From positions 1-5,581 of the forward strand of contig JADFVY010000402.1 of the NCBI GenBank assembly GCA_015222795.1: 5,581 nt of DNA, read 5' to 3'. Shown here in pieces: positions 5,567 through 5,581 of this stretch. The notes beneath the pieces are model-generated. The model was given only the letters and a program-made list of their open reading frames with translations. It ran no database searches and was not told where the DNA came from. Made by a program: the position numbers and the translations under genes. Source of the DNA: Pseudomonadota bacterium. Lineage in GTDB: Bacteria > Pseudomonadota > Alphaproteobacteria > UBA8366 > JADFVY01. Every line of letters begins with the position of its first letter. The first letter of the stretch is position 1.

Positions 5567-5581
5567 TAAGCGGAGCGCAAC

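Noticed and set aside
5447..5581. A gene start at the right edge
   Set aside because: Only the repeat fragment and palindromes are seen; no ribosome-binding site with a continuing frame is evident.

Overview
The window looks like chromosomal DNA of an alphaproteobacterium, possibly Rhodospirillales-like. The main support is a recognisable MipZ ATPase gene (the FtsZ-positioning gradient protein of alphaproteobacteria), followed by a three-helix membrane J-domain protein of a type I associate with this class. GC-rich codon use and DUF2927/DUF3859-type lipoproteins fit the same group. There are six protein genes, no tRNA or rRNA gene and no CRISPR array.

Layout. On the minus strand, mipZ (823-1686) is followed 35 bp later by the membrane J-protein gene (2-787). 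A good sigma70-like promoter for mipZ lies at 1728-1756 and overlaps the furthest-upstream ATG, so translation most likely starts at 1686. Divergent to mipZ, on the plus strand, are two lipoprotein genes with a 28 bp gap. The first (1777-2463) is a DUF2927-like putative zinc-protease lipoprotein. The second (2492-3514) is a two-part lipoprotein ending in a DUF3859-like domain.

The lipoprotein pair ends at a compact palindromic repeat (3519-3599). Its near-perfect terminal inverted repeats and flanking TTA triplets look like a MITE-type element. It sits between two convergent genes, where its hairpin could also stop transcription. A second, rearranged copy of one end of the repeat lies at 5482-5525 near the right edge, followed by GC-rich palindromes. 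The two copies therefore bracket the next module.

That module is a divergent pair. On the minus strand (3608-4438) is an SDR closely resembling mitochondrial-type NADPH 2,4-dienoyl-CoA reductase. On the plus strand (4565-5446) is a fold-type IV PLP aminotransferase with strong likeness to (R)-selective amine transaminases. Both have good ribosome-binding sites that fix their starts inside much longer open frames. The 126 bp between them must carry both promoters.

No clear previously undescribed multi-gene system is visible. The best leads are the repeat family, the unusual aminotransferase, the lipoprotein pair beside mipZ and the possibly leaderless J-protein mRNA. All family assignments are from memory of motifs; no search was run.
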